Below, one piece after another: positions 51,655 through 59,911 of a stretch of 64,000 nucleotides of DNA. Source of the stretch: Eggerthellaceae bacterium. GTDB lineage: Bacteria; Actinomycetota; Coriobacteriia; Coriobacteriales; Eggerthellaceae. The first letter of the stretch is position 1, and each line of letters begins with the position of its first letter. The stretch is from assembly GCA_017440565.1 (NCBI GenBank), contig JAFSHA010000094.1, forward strand, positions 1 through 64,000. The letters run 5' to 3'. Made by a program: the position numbers and the translations under genes. A model generated the notes under the pieces. That model made no database searches. It worked only from the letters and a program-made list of their open reading frames with translations, and was not told the DNA's origin.

Positions 51655-52167
51655 ATGGCCAACAAGATCGGATCGTTTATCGTCGGCAGCATCGCGGGCG
51701 CCGTCGTCGCGCTCATGTTCGCGCCGCGCAAGGGCGCCGAAACCCGCCAGATGGTGGCGGATCGCGCCAATGTCGCATGGGGCGAGGCGCAGGAGTGGGG
51801 CACCAACGCCTCCGCCAACGTGCAGCACGTGTATCAGCAGGCCGCCGAAAAGGGCCAGGAAATTATCTCTGAAGTTGCCAGCAAGAGCCAGGCCGTCTAC
51901 GGTGAGGCCGCGGCTCGCGTTCAGCAGGCCGCCGAAAGCGCCAAGCCCGTCGTGGTCGAGAAGAACGACGAGCTGCGTGAGAAGATCGAGGCCGCACGCC
52001 AGCGCATTGCTGCGCAGGTGGCCAAGAACGCCGAGGAGTCCTCTGCCGCCGCCGCTGAAACTATCGACGCTGTGGCCGAGGTCGCCCAGGACGCCGTGGT
52101 CGAAGCCGAGGTTGTCGCCGAGGTTGCGGCCGAGGTCATCGAGCCTGTGGCTGACGAGCAGAAATAG
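51655..52167 (+). CDS. YtxH-like envelope protein
   Basis: 170 residues. It starts with the YtxH signature: MANKIGSFIVGSIAGAVVAL, a short membrane segment, then FAPRKGAETRQMV. The rest is Ala-, Glu- and Val-rich amphipathic helix, largely coiled coil. YtxH proteins are general-stress, membrane-associated proteins of unclear function. GAGGAGG lies seven bases before the ATG. Next comes the PRC-barrel gene, after a hairpin. Confidence 0.85.
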   Translation: MANKIGSFIVGSIAGAVVALMFAPRKGAETRQMVADRANVAWGEAQEWGTNASANVQHVYQQAAEKGQEIISEVASKSQAVYGEAAARVQQAAESAKPVVVEKNDELREKIEAARQRIAAQVAKNAEESSAAAAETIDAVAEVAQDAVVEAEVVAEVAAEVIEPVADEQK

Positions 52168-52224
52168 CCGGTTGACGCGCGGTTCGCGTCACGCGCCGCG
52201 AGCAACCGCAACATACAGTACCGT

Positions 52225-52262
52225 AATGCGATCGGGAAGGCCCTAGGGCGCCCGGTCGCATT
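52225..52262 (+). terminator. Hairpin after YtxH gene
   Basis: AATGCGATCGGG (52225-52236) pairs with CCCGGTCGCATT (52251-52262), one G-U; an inner GCCCTAGGGC palindrome strengthens it. TTTCG follows. Confidence 0.6.
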
Positions 52263-52291
52263 TCGCCGCGCAGGGTAAAGGAAGGGGCCTC

Positions 52292-53704
52292 ATGCCCGCA
52301 AAGCTTATCAGCACCAAGGAGCTCACCGGGCTTCGCGTGGTGTCCAATCGCGTGAAGGTTAAAAAGGGCGAGGAAATCGAGTCGACGCGCAAGATCGGCA
52401 AAGTGCGCGCGTGCGTGTTCCACCCGTACGAGAAGCGATTCGTGGGCGTCATCGTGAAGCGTCCCGACGCCGCGCTCATGTTCCACCGCAAGGACCTTTT
52501 CGTTGCCTACGATGCCTACGATATCACCGACGGGCGCATGGTGCTGCGCGAGGGGGGCCTTACCGACGGCGCCGCCTGCAAGGCCATGAACATCAGCTGG
52601 GACGACTGCGTCCTGTGGGTTGGCATGCCCGTCATGACCAAGCGCGGCGACACGCTGGGCTACGTGGGCGACATCGTGGTCGAGCGCGAAAGCGGCGCCA
52701 TCGTCACGCTCGAGGTCACGGCTGGCGCCACCGCCAACGCCATCTTGGGCGTTCGCTCCATTCCGGTCGACCTCATCAAGGGGTTCAGGCAGGGCATCGG
52801 CATGGCGCTTTCCACCTACGATGAAGAGGGCGAAGAGCGCATCTTGGGCGCCATTTTGGTCGATGACGCCGCGGCCGCCATTCCCACCGAGGGCGGTGTG
52901 GCCGAGAAGGCCGGCGAGGCCACCGCGAAGGTCACTCACAAGGCGCACGAGGCCGTCGAGACCGTCAAGCCCGCCGTGAGCGAGGCCGCGGCCGTTACGG
53001 GCAAGGCCGTGAACAAGGGCGCATACGTGACCGGCCGCCAGCTGGTGCGTGCGAAGGGCATGTTCTCGGGCTTTAAGGAGGAGTACCAGAAGGCTTCGGG
53101 CAAGAAGGTGACGAAGAAAAAGCCCGTCAAGAAGGCAGTTGCGTCTGCCGGCGCTGCGCATGCGGCCGAGGAAGAGGTCGAGATCGTCTATGTCGACGAA
53201 GCTGGCAACGTCATCGAGAACTATGTTGAAGAAGTGGTCATCTACCAGGACGAAGACGGCACCTTCTACGATGAGCAGGGTCGCGTGGTGGATGAGGACG
53301 GCAACCTGGTCGAGGGCGTCGTTTACGTTGACGAGGACGGCTTGCTGGTAGATGCGTACGGCAACTACGTCGACGAAGAGGGCAATCTCGTCGAGTACGT
53401 TGAAGAGGAGCTTGAGGGTGAGGCTTTCGTGACCCCCGAAGGCGACATCGTGGTTTCGGGCCTTGGTGGTGATGAGTTCGGTCACTACGACGAGGCGGGC
53501 AACTACGTTGATGCGCAGGGCAACGTGTTCGACCTGGCTGACGAGCCCGACATGGAGATTCTCTACCAAGACGAGGACGGCAACTACTACGACGAAGAGG
53601 GCAACCTGCTCGAGTTCGTCGACGAGGACGGCAACCCGGTCGACCTCGACGACGATGACGACGTGGTCATCTTCGCCGGCGCGTCCGATGAATCGCAGCG
53701 ATAA
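52292..53704 (+). CDS. PRC-barrel protein with acidic DxDG-repeat C-terminal tail
   Basis: 470 residues. Two PRC-barrel-like halves occupy residues 1-190: STKELTGLRVVSNRV with KIGKVRACVFHP, and GDTLGYVGDIVVERESGAIV with VDLIKGFRQGIG. A helical Ala/Lys linker (200-285, ending in KKVTKKKPVKK) follows. The final 180 residues are a highly acidic repeat: DEDGTFYDEQGRVVDEDGN, VDEDGLLVDAYGNYVDEEGN, DEAGNYVDAQGN, DEDGNYYDEEGN. Each unit is about ten residues with DE-x-G-N/x-hydrophobic, reminiscent of calcium-binding or cell-wall repeats. No signal peptide, so it is cytoplasmic or membrane-peripheral. Function unknown. Confidence 0.8.
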   Translation: MPAKLISTKELTGLRVVSNRVKVKKGEEIESTRKIGKVRACVFHPYEKRFVGVIVKRPDAALMFHRKDLFVAYDAYDITDGRMVLREGGLTDGAACKAMNISWDDCVLWVGMPVMTKRGDTLGYVGDIVVERESGAIVTLEVTAGATANAILGVRSIPVDLIKGFRQGIGMALSTYDEEGEERILGAILVDDAAAAIPTEGGVAEKAGEATAKVTHKAHEAVETVKPAVSEAAAVTGKAVNKGAYVTGRQLVRAKGMFSGFKEEYQKASGKKVTKKKPVKKAVASAGAAHAAEEEVEIVYVDEAGNVIENYVEEVVIYQDEDGTFYDEQGRVVDEDGNLVEGVVYVDEDGLLVDAYGNYVDEEGNLVEYVEEELEGEAFVTPEGDIVVSGLGGDEFGHYDEAGNYVDAQGNVFDLADEPDMEILYQDEDGNYYDEEGNLLEFVDEDGNPVDLDDDDDVVIFAGASDESQR

Positions 53705-53716
53705 GCGGAGCCTTTG

Positions 53717-54511
53717 ATGAGCGAAACGCACGAGGATAATGAAACAGGTCGAATACGGGCCAAGAAGGCCCAGCTGATCGAGAAGGGCCGCCGTCCGGTT
53801 TCGGTGCGCGGCCATGCCATGGATGCGGCCGACGTATACAAGTTCGTCGGGCTTATCGCGTTTTTCGTGCTCATGCTGGTCATGTGCGTGGCGCTGTGGC
53901 CCTACATTTCCGAGATCACCGAGCCCGGTGGGGTGGACCGCGTGATCGACCGCGTGCAGAGCGCGGGCGCCCCTGGCGTGTTCATCTTGCTTGCCATCCA
54001 GTTTCTGCAAATCGTGGTGGCCTTCATTCCCGGCGAGGTGGTGCAGGTTGCCGCCGGCATGATCTACGGCCCGTGGATGGGTGCCGTGGTGGTGCTCATC
54101 GGCTGCGTGATTTCGAGCGCCTTCGTGTTCGTGCTGGTCAAGAAGCTAGGCGCTCCCTTCGTGCAGAAGATGGTCCCCGAGAAGTACATGGACAAGTTCC
54201 AGAACTTCGAGCGCTCGGGCAAGCTGAGCATCGCTGTGTTCGTCCTGTTCTTCATCCCCGGGCTGCCGAAGGACGTGTTCACCTACCTGGTGCCGCTTAC
54301 GCACATGCGCATGGGGGCGTTTCTGCTGCTGTCCAACGTGGGACGCATTCCCGGCGTGGTCATGTCCACGTATGCGGCGGGAAGCATCGTCGAAGGCGAC
54401 TACATGGTTGCCATCGTCATATTCGTCATCTCGGCCATCATCGCGGGCGTGGGCCTGCTCAACCAGAAGCGCCTCATGGCCTTCTTCGAGAAGCGTCGCC
54501 ATAAGGGGTAG
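53717..54511 (+). CDS. VTT/TVP38-TMEM64 family membrane protein
   Basis: 264 residues, about five membrane segments, the first at residues 36-58 (FVGLIAFFVLMLVMCVAL). The VTT (SNARE-associated/DedA-related) core is clear: FIPGEVVQVAAGMIYGPWMG, AVFVLFFIPGLPKDVFTYLV and the VGRIPGVVMSTYAAGSI loop. The family is linked to lipid scrambling or transport across the membrane. ATG 53717 has GCGGAG seven bases upstream. It lies 12 bp after the PRC-barrel gene and is probably co-transcribed. Confidence 0.9.
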   Translation: MSETHEDNETGRIRAKKAQLIEKGRRPVSVRGHAMDAADVYKFVGLIAFFVLMLVMCVALWPYISEITEPGGVDRVIDRVQSAGAPGVFILLAIQFLQIVVAFIPGEVVQVAAGMIYGPWMGAVVVLIGCVISSAFVFVLVKKLGAPFVQKMVPEKYMDKFQNFERSGKLSIAVFVLFFIPGLPKDVFTYLVPLTHMRMGAFLLLSNVGRIPGVVMSTYAAGSIVEGDYMVAIVIFVISAIIAGVGLLNQKRLMAFFEKRRHKG

Positions 54512-54675
54512 GGTCCAACCGCCGCCCATTTCGAGGTCCGAGGTGCGCAGCTTGCGCTTCGCCCTGCGCGCTTATCCGACGAATTGGCCCCGCGCGAACC
54601 TTCGCCGCTTTAATTTGAGTACAATGAACGGGTTATAGCTGAAAGCTTCGACTCAAATCCCTAAGGAGGATTGTC

Positions 54676-55614
54676 ATGCCCAAGATCACTCGCGATCAGG
54701 TTCGCGTCCCGGCTGATGTCATGCCCGAGATGCGCGAGGTGTACATCGACAACTACATGAAGGCCACGCGCGAGACCGGCCGCCTCATGCTGTTCGCGTG
54801 CGACCAGAAGATCGAGCATCTGAACGACGATTTCTACGGTGAGGGCATCGACATTGCCGACGCCGAGCCCGAGCATCTGTTCCGCATCGGCAGCCAGGGC
54901 GTGTGCGGTGTGGTTGCCGGCCAGCGCGGCCTTATCGCGCAGTACGCGGCCGACTATCCCGAGATCAACTACCTGGTGAAGATGAACTCCAAGACGCACC
55001 TGGTGAAGACCTCGCAGGAAGATCCGTACTCCCCGCAGCTTACCTGCCTGGATGCTGTGCTTTCCATGCGCGACGCAGGCGTGAACATCGTGGGTCTGGG
55101 CTACACCATCTACCTGGGTTCCGAGTACGAATCCACCATGATGGCCGAGGCCGGCGAGCTTATCGCTCAGGCGCATGCGCAGGGCCTGCTGGTGGTCCTG
55201 TGGATCTACCCGCGCGGCAAGGCCGTTACCGCCGAGAAGGATCCAGGTCTCATTGCCGGAGCCGCGGGCGTGGCTCTGTGCCTGGGTGCCGACTTCGTGA
55301 AGGTCAACCCGCCGAAGCCCGAGGATGGCCGCACTTCCGCCGAGGCGCTCAAGGTTGCCTCCATGGCCTCCGGCCGCTGCGGTTTGGTGTGCGCAGGTGG
55401 CTCCACCGTCGACGCCGAGACCTTCCTCACGCAGCTGCATGATCAGATTCACGTGGGCGGTGCCGTGGGCAACGCCACCGGGCGCAACATCCATCAGCGC
55501 TCGCTTGACGAGGCCGTGCGCCTCACGAAGGCTATCAGCGCCATTACGCTGGCAGACTACAGCGTGGCTGACGCGTTGGCCGTCTTCAACGGCGAGGCCG
55601 ATTTCGCCCTGTAG
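54676..55614 (+). CDS. Class I fructose-bisphosphate aldolase, archaeal/DhnA type
   Basis: 312 residues, DeoC/FbaB-like TIM barrel. It cleaves or forms fructose 1,6-bisphosphate through a Schiff base. The lysine is K209 in GADFVKVNPPKP. Family marks: MLFACDQKIEH, near the N-terminus, NYLVKMNSKTHLVK, VVLWIYPRG and a VCAGGSTVDAETF phosphate-binding turn. GGAGG lies in CTAAGGAGGATTGTC before the ATG. A TACAAT (about 54618) may be its -10. A strong terminator follows. Confidence 0.92.
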   Translation: MPKITRDQVRVPADVMPEMREVYIDNYMKATRETGRLMLFACDQKIEHLNDDFYGEGIDIADAEPEHLFRIGSQGVCGVVAGQRGLIAQYAADYPEINYLVKMNSKTHLVKTSQEDPYSPQLTCLDAVLSMRDAGVNIVGLGYTIYLGSEYESTMMAEAGELIAQAHAQGLLVVLWIYPRGKAVTAEKDPGLIAGAAGVALCLGADFVKVNPPKPEDGRTSAEALKVASMASGRCGLVCAGGSTVDAETFLTQLHDQIHVGGAVGNATGRNIHQRSLDEAVRLTKAISAITLADYSVADALAVFNGEADFAL

Positions 55615-55636
55615 GGTTTCCTGACATCAGGTTTTG

Positions 55637-55664
55637 AAAAGCGCTCCCACGGGGGCGCTTTTTT
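55637..55664 (+). terminator. Terminator of FBP aldolase gene
   Basis: AAAAGCGCTCCC (55637-55648) pairs with GGGGGCGCTTTT (55652-55663) with a short loop, followed by TT. Confidence 0.85.
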
Positions 55665-55666
55665 CG

Positions 55667-55723
55667 ATTGGAACCGGGGTCTGTAACTGGGCTACGACCC
55701 CTGTTCCAGACCCCTGTTCCAAA
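55667..55723. repeat. GGAACAGGGG repeat, copy 1
   Basis: Contains ATTGGAACCGGGGTC facing GACCCCTGTTCC, and a second CCCCTGTTCC copy. The 19 bases at 55689-55707 are the exact complement of 59418-59436. Noncoding. Confidence 0.6.
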
Positions 55724-55747
55724 CCGACGGCTTTCCAGGGAAAATGA

Positions 55748-55773
55748 AAAAGCCCTTCGTACGAAGGGCTTTT
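55748..55773 (-). terminator. Terminator of tRNA-Leu
   Basis: AAAAGCCCTTCGT (55748-55760) and ACGAAGGGCTTTT (55761-55773) form a perfect palindrome ending in a minus-strand U-run, 10 bp past the tRNA. Confidence 0.85.
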
Positions 55774-55782
55774 GAATGCAAG

Positions 55783-55866
55783 TGGTACCCGAGGTGGGAT
55801 TCGAACCCACACGTGTTTCCACATCGGTTTTTGAGACCGACACGTCTGCCATTCCGTCACTCGGGC
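55783..55866 (-). tRNA. tRNA-Leu (anticodon CAA)
   Basis: 84 nt including an encoded CCA. The acceptor stem is GCCCGAG (5') with CTCGGGT. The anticodon loop CTCAAAA gives anticodon CAA, reading UUG. A long variable arm (GATGTGGAAACACGT region) marks a class II tRNA, and the T arm has GGTTCGAATCC. Its own terminator follows. Confidence 0.95.
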
Positions 55867-56089
55867 GCACCGACGAATTCTACCACAAAGCATGATGCGC
55901 GCCAATGAGAATCGCATAACGTGGCATTTGGGGTTCTTGCGAGCGAAGGCGTGCGGCTTCGCAGATGATTACGGCAAGCCTTCGCTTCCGTATGAAACGA
56001 AACGTCCTCGACTGGTGCGGCTTGCTGGTGCGAATGCTTCGTCTGGGTGATAATGAACGAAAACCGCATTTCGCATGATAGGAGCAGCC

Positions 56090-57559
56090 ATGGTTGAATC
56101 TGCCGGCAATTACGAGCCCGGGGCCCTCGAGGCCTTTGCCGCCAAGGCGCGTGCGTACGTTGACGAGAACTGGGAAGCCATCGTGGCCGACATCGATGCG
56201 CTTGTGAGCATTCCCAGCGTTGAGGATCGCAGCGCGGCAGCTGAGCCCGATGCGCCTTACGGCCCTGGACCTCGTGAGGCCTTGACGGCGGCTCTGCAAA
56301 TGGCCGAGCGTCTGGGCTTTGATGCGCACGATGTTGAGGGACGCATCGGCTACGCCGACCTTTCCGGAGAAACCGATACGCAAATTGGCATCATCGGGCA
56401 TGTGGACGTTGTCCCCGCCGGCCCTGCTTGGACCTTCGAGCCCTTCGCCGTCACGCGTAAGGACGGCTACCTGATAGGGCGCGGCGTGATGGACGACAAG
56501 GGGCCTTCTGTCGTTGCCCTGCACGCCATGAAGATGCTTGCCGAGGCGGGTGTGCCGCGTCCTTACACCGTGCGCTTTCTGTTCGGCGCCAACGAAGAGA
56601 CGGGCATGGCCGACGTGGCCTACTACCGCGAGCGTTTCGCCGACCCGGCGTTTCTGTTCACGCCCGATGCCGATTTCCCCGTGTGCAACGGCGAGAAGGG
56701 CGGCATTCAGGGCTGGCTGGAAAGTGCCCCTGTGACGGACGGCCGACTTGTGGAATTGGCGGGAGGCATGGCGGCTAACGCGGTGCCTGGCGTGGCGCAC
56801 GCGGTGGTGCGCGTGGGGGAGGGCGAAGGCGTTTTGCCGTGCGCCGAGCGCTTGACCTTCGAAGATGGCGGTATGCTCGAGGCGACTCTCGAGGCTGATG
56901 GATGCTTGCGCATCGAGGCGCAGGGGAAGAGCGCGCACGCCTCGCTTCCTCATTTGGGCGTGAACGCGGCGAGCTTGGTGGTCGATTACCTGCTTGATCG
57001 CGACCTTGTTTCCGCGCAGGAGCGCGTGTTTCTGGAAGCTGCCCGCAAGCTGCTTTCGCATACCGACGGCAGCGGGGTTGGCTTGGCCTGCGCCGACGAG
57101 CATTTCGGCGCGCTGACTATTGTCGGCGGCGTCATCAAGCTCGAGGAGGGCCGCCTGCGCTTAAGCTTTGACAGCCGCTACCCTACGTGCATTACGGCTG
57201 ATCGCATCGAAGACGCCATGCGTGCTTTGGCCGAGTCGGCTGGCGGAAGCGTGAGCGTTGGCCACATAATGGAGCCGTTTCTGGTCGACGCGCAGGCTCC
57301 TGCCATCCAGGCGATGCTTCGCGCTTATAACCAGGTGACGGGCGAGGGCGCCAAGCCGTTTACCATGGGAGGCGCCACGTATGCGCGCGAGTTCACGGCT
57401 GGCGCAAGCTTCGGCCCGGCCATGCCCTGGCTTGAGATGCCGGAATGGGCGGGCGGCATTCATGCGCCTAACGAGGCCGCAAGCGAAGAGGTGCTCAAGA
57501 CGGCGTTTTGTGCCTACGCCTGCGCTCTCTTCGAGCTTATGCGCATCGACTTGGGTTAG
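56090..57559 (+). CDS. M20 family dipeptidase (PepV-like)
   Basis: 489 residues from ATG 56090 (AGGAGC upstream). Zinc metallopeptidase. Metal ligands appear in IIGHVDVVPAG (His), GRGVMDDKGPSVVAL (bridging Asp) and LFGANEETGMADVAYY (catalytic EE). A lid/dimerisation domain follows the first 180 residues (GMAANAVPGVAHAVV, ALGKSAHAS-like QGKSAHASLPHLG). The last His lies in the MPEWAGGIHAPNEA segment. It hydrolyses dipeptides in the cytoplasm. A long terminator hairpin follows. Confidence 0.9.
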   Translation: MVESAGNYEPGALEAFAAKARAYVDENWEAIVADIDALVSIPSVEDRSAAAEPDAPYGPGPREALTAALQMAERLGFDAHDVEGRIGYADLSGETDTQIGIIGHVDVVPAGPAWTFEPFAVTRKDGYLIGRGVMDDKGPSVVALHAMKMLAEAGVPRPYTVRFLFGANEETGMADVAYYRERFADPAFLFTPDADFPVCNGEKGGIQGWLESAPVTDGRLVELAGGMAANAVPGVAHAVVRVGEGEGVLPCAERLTFEDGGMLEATLEADGCLRIEAQGKSAHASLPHLGVNAASLVVDYLLDRDLVSAQERVFLEAARKLLSHTDGSGVGLACADEHFGALTIVGGVIKLEEGRLRLSFDSRYPTCITADRIEDAMRALAESAGGSVSVGHIMEPFLVDAQAPAIQAMLRAYNQVTGEGAKPFTMGGATYAREFTAGASFGPAMPWLEMPEWAGGIHAPNEAASEEVLKTAFCAYACALFELMRIDLG

Positions 57560-57584
57560 CGGCTTTCGGTTGGGAGAGCATGCG

Positions 57585-57631
57585 AAGGCCCCGTGCCGGT
57601 GAACCGAAAGCGGTTCCCGGCACGGGGCCTT
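57585..57631 (+). terminator. Long terminator hairpin after M20 peptidase
   Basis: AAGGCCCCGTGCCGG (57585-57599) pairs with CCGGCACGGGGCCTT (57617-57631); an inner GAACCG/CGGTTC stem with loop AAAG extends it. It also serves the convergent minus-strand gene. Confidence 0.8.
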
Positions 57632-57670
57632 CTTCGCGAATCGCGCAGCTTGCGGCGCGGGTTGCAAGGG

Positions 57671-58228
57671 CTACATGATGGGCATGTCCTTGCGAACGGA
57701 AAGGGGATCGCCGTCGCCCATGGCGCGGTCGAGCTTATCCTGCGCGGCGGCATGGCGTTCGCCCATGGCCTGCATCTCGGCCTCGTGCTTACCATCGAGG
57801 CATTCGCCACGGCAGTCTTCCATGCGCGCATCGGCGCGCTCATGCTCGGAGGCGTGGCGTGCCTTCATGTCATCGCGTTCGGCTTCCTGCTCGGCGTTCA
57901 TGCGATCCTCGACGTGCTCGCGTTTGGCCTGCATCTTCTGCTCGTCGGTCATGTTGGCGTAGTCGAGGTGCTTGTCGATCTTCTCCTCGGCTCGTCTTTC
58001 GCGGTCAAGTTCGCGCATGTCACGCTTGAAGTCGCGCTCCTGCTGCTTCATCTCGCGGTTCGTCTCTTTCATGTCGTGCTTCATCTCGCGCTTGATTTCG
58101 TGGCGCTCCTCGCGCATGGCCTTCTCGACCTGATGCTCGGCTTTCTTGTCACGGAAACCGTCGACGACGTTCTCGCCGAGCTCCTCGATCTTTTCCTTCG
58201 TTTCGCGAATGGCATCGGTGATTGTCAT
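57671..58228 (-). CDS. Highly charged coiled-coil protein
   Basis: 185 residues from ATG 58228, with AGGAG upstream; the frame continues upstream to 58324 without a site. About half the residues are D, E, K or R. Residues 1-30 (MTITDAIRETKEKIEELGEN, VVDGFRDKK) precede a long helical stretch (AEHQVEKAMREERHEIKREM and so on) that reads as heptad coiled coil. A Met/His-rich end (ARMEDCRGECLDGKHEAEMQ) closes it. No membrane segment or known family. Possibly a stress or structural protein; function unknown. Confidence 0.7.
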   Translation of the reverse strand: MTITDAIRETKEKIEELGENVVDGFRDKKAEHQVEKAMREERHEIKREMKHDMKETNREMKQQERDFKRDMRELDRERRAEEKIDKHLDYANMTDEQKMQAKREHVEDRMNAEQEAERDDMKARHASEHERADARMEDCRGECLDGKHEAEMQAMGERHAAAQDKLDRAMGDGDPLSVRKDMPIM

Positions 58229-58518
58229 AATGCTCCTGCTTTCCGCGCCTTTGCGGCGCTTTGTGGGATAAGGATGCTGAAAGCGTACGGCGGGTTTGGC
58301 GCGAGAGGCGGCGGTGCGGGGCATCGGTTGACGAACGCTTGCTTATTTGCGGGCGATCCGACACGGATCAGCGCGTTTTGATGGGGTGACGCGACGGGCG
58401 ACGTGCCGTGAGAAGCGGGATGAGCCGAAACGCACGGCGAAGCACATCCAATGGGGTGGTGTGAAGGTGAACGGTTGCCTAAAGACAATCAGCGGTCGAA
58501 TTTCAAGGTTAGTGGTAC

Positions 58519-58589
58519 TTGACAATCTTGAAAATTAGTCGAAATATTCCCGTTAATTTTCGGTCACATTCGCGGTGGTGCTATATAAT
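58519..58589 (+). promoter_or_regulatory. Promoter region of LytTR regulator
   Basis: TTGACA (58519-58524), 17-bp spacer, AAATAT; and further down an extended -10 TGCTATATAAT (TATAAT 58584-58589). ATTTCAAG (58499-58506) and CTTGAAAAT (58527-58535) form an inverted repeat over the first. The spacer 58229-58630 also holds GATCCG-ACA-CGGATC at 58355-58369 and no gene. Confidence 0.5.
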
Positions 58590-58630
58590 AGATCGGAAAC
58601 ATTAAAAGCAATCGAGTTTTGGAGGTACCA

Positions 58631-59344
58631 GTGCTTAAGGCTATCATCGTCGACGACGAGGCACCCGCGCGCTCCGAGCTTCGATTTCTGCTAGACGAAA
58701 TTGGTCAGGTGGACGTTGTCGCCGAGGCGGCAAGTGTGCGCGAGGCAATCGAGAAGCTGAAGGAATATCCCTGCGATGTCATGTTCCTTGATGTGAACAT
58801 GCCCGAGGCAACGGGCCTGCAGCTTGCCGAGGCCCTGCAGCATCTGAAGTTCCCGCCGGCCGTGGTTTTCGTGACCGCCTACAGCGAGCACGCTCTCGAT
58901 GCGTTCAAGGTCAACGCCATCGATTACCTGGTGAAGCCGGTCGAGACCGAAAGACTTGCCCAGGCCATTGTGCGCGTGCGCGAGCAGGTGGCCCTGCACA
59001 TGCAGGCGCAGAAATCCGAGCGCATTCCCGTCGAAAAGGGCGGCAAGAAGATTCTCATCGGCATCGACAAGATCCGGTTCGTCATGGCGCGCGATGACTA
59101 CGCGTATCTGCAGACCGACGCCGATCGCTATTTCTCGACGGTCAGCCTTGCGCAGCTTGAGAAGCGCCTCGACGGCCACGGGTTCTTCCGCGTGCACCGC
59201 GGCTACTTGGTGAACCTGTCCATGGTCGAGGAGATCGAGTCGGTTTCGGGCGGCACGCTGCTGCTTACTCTGAACGGCGTCGAGGAGAAGATCCCCGTCA
59301 GCCGCCGCCGCGTAAGCGCCCTGAAGAAGGCCCTCGGCCTCTAG
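58631..59344 (+). CDS. LytTR-family response regulator (orphan)
   Basis: 237 residues from GTG 58631, chosen because GGAGG lies five bases upstream; a TTG at 58619 is in frame but overlaps that site. The receiver domain (1-120) has VDDE near the start, the phospho-acceptor D54 in VMFLDVNMPEA, the Thr of VFVTAYSEHA and the Lys of DYLVKPVETERL. The LytTR DNA-binding domain spans about 135-237 (IRFVMARDDYAYLQT, FFRVHRGYLVNLSMVEEIE). LytTR regulators often control surface, virulence or peptide-signal genes. No sensor kinase is encoded nearby. Confidence 0.92.
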   Translation: MLKAIIVDDEAPARSELRFLLDEIGQVDVVAEAASVREAIEKLKEYPCDVMFLDVNMPEATGLQLAEALQHLKFPPAVVFVTAYSEHALDAFKVNAIDYLVKPVETERLAQAIVRVREQVALHMQAQKSERIPVEKGGKKILIGIDKIRFVMARDDYAYLQTDADRYFSTVSLAQLEKRLDGHGFFRVHRGYLVNLSMVEEIESVSGGTLLLTLNGVEEKIPVSRRRVSALKKALGL

Positions 59345-59414
59345 CGCTTCCGCGAACTCCCAAGCACTCATCGTAGGCGGCCCGCGTGGCCGCCTACGTT
59401 CGTTTAGGAACTGA

Positions 59415-59445
59415 ATTGGAACAGGGGTCGTAGCCCTGTTCCAAT
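59415..59445. repeat. GGAACAGGGG repeat, copy 2 (hairpin)
   Basis: ATTGGAACAGGG (59415-59426) pairs perfectly with CCCTGTTCCAAT (59434-59445), loop GTCGTAG. It may end the LytTR transcript. It shares an exact 19-mer with 55689-55707 in opposite orientation. Confidence 0.65.
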
Positions 59446-59564
59446 CATATGCTGATGAAGATAACTCACCGACGCGTCTGATTTCTTCCGCAGCTAGTAT
59501 GCCAAGCTTTGTCGCGCGATAAAGCAAGCGCCTGCCGATGCTTCTCATAGTGCTCAATCGTGCA

Positions 59565-59774
59565 CTAATCGATCCTTCGTTTTAGGAGACAAGGCTCTTT
59601 CAGCAAGTCATAGATTTCACTAGGAACTGCCCGAATGATGCATTCCGCCATTGTTTCAACGGGCGGCTCGAAGTTGCCGATTCGCCACCAATTGAGGCTC
59701 TCTGTTAAAGAGAAAACCCACCTAAATTCCTGTCTCGTAAGTAACCTCCAATCGATCAGGTGATTCGAAAGGAT
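59565..59774 (-). pseudogene. Remnant of an unidentified gene, possibly a regulator's C-terminal end
   Basis: An open stretch of 70 codons without a start codon reads like real protein: NHLIDWRLLTRQEFRWVFSL, then TESLNWWRIGNFEPPVETMA and AECIIRAVPSEIYDLL. An overlapping frame upstream (ISDFAKSINPFESPDRLEVT) also looks protein-like, so a frameshift may separate them. The ending loosely recalls TetR C-terminal domains; I cannot confirm it. The remainder of 59345-59911 holds copy 2 of the hairpin repeat and nothing else recognisable. Confidence 0.3.
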
Positions 59775-59911
59775 TTATTGACTTTGCAAAGTCCGAAATA
59801 CCGCCTCGGGCAGTTCCGTATGCAATCTGTTACCAGAGGCTGTCTTCTACTCACTGAATTTGCGCATAGGGCGAACCGTTCTGCACTGCGTGAGCGAATC
59901 GATTGGAAACT

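Noticed and set aside
52136-54010. 624-codon minus-strand open frame
   Set aside because: Antisense to the PRC-barrel gene. It arises because the GAN-rich acidic repeat codons leave the opposite strand open.
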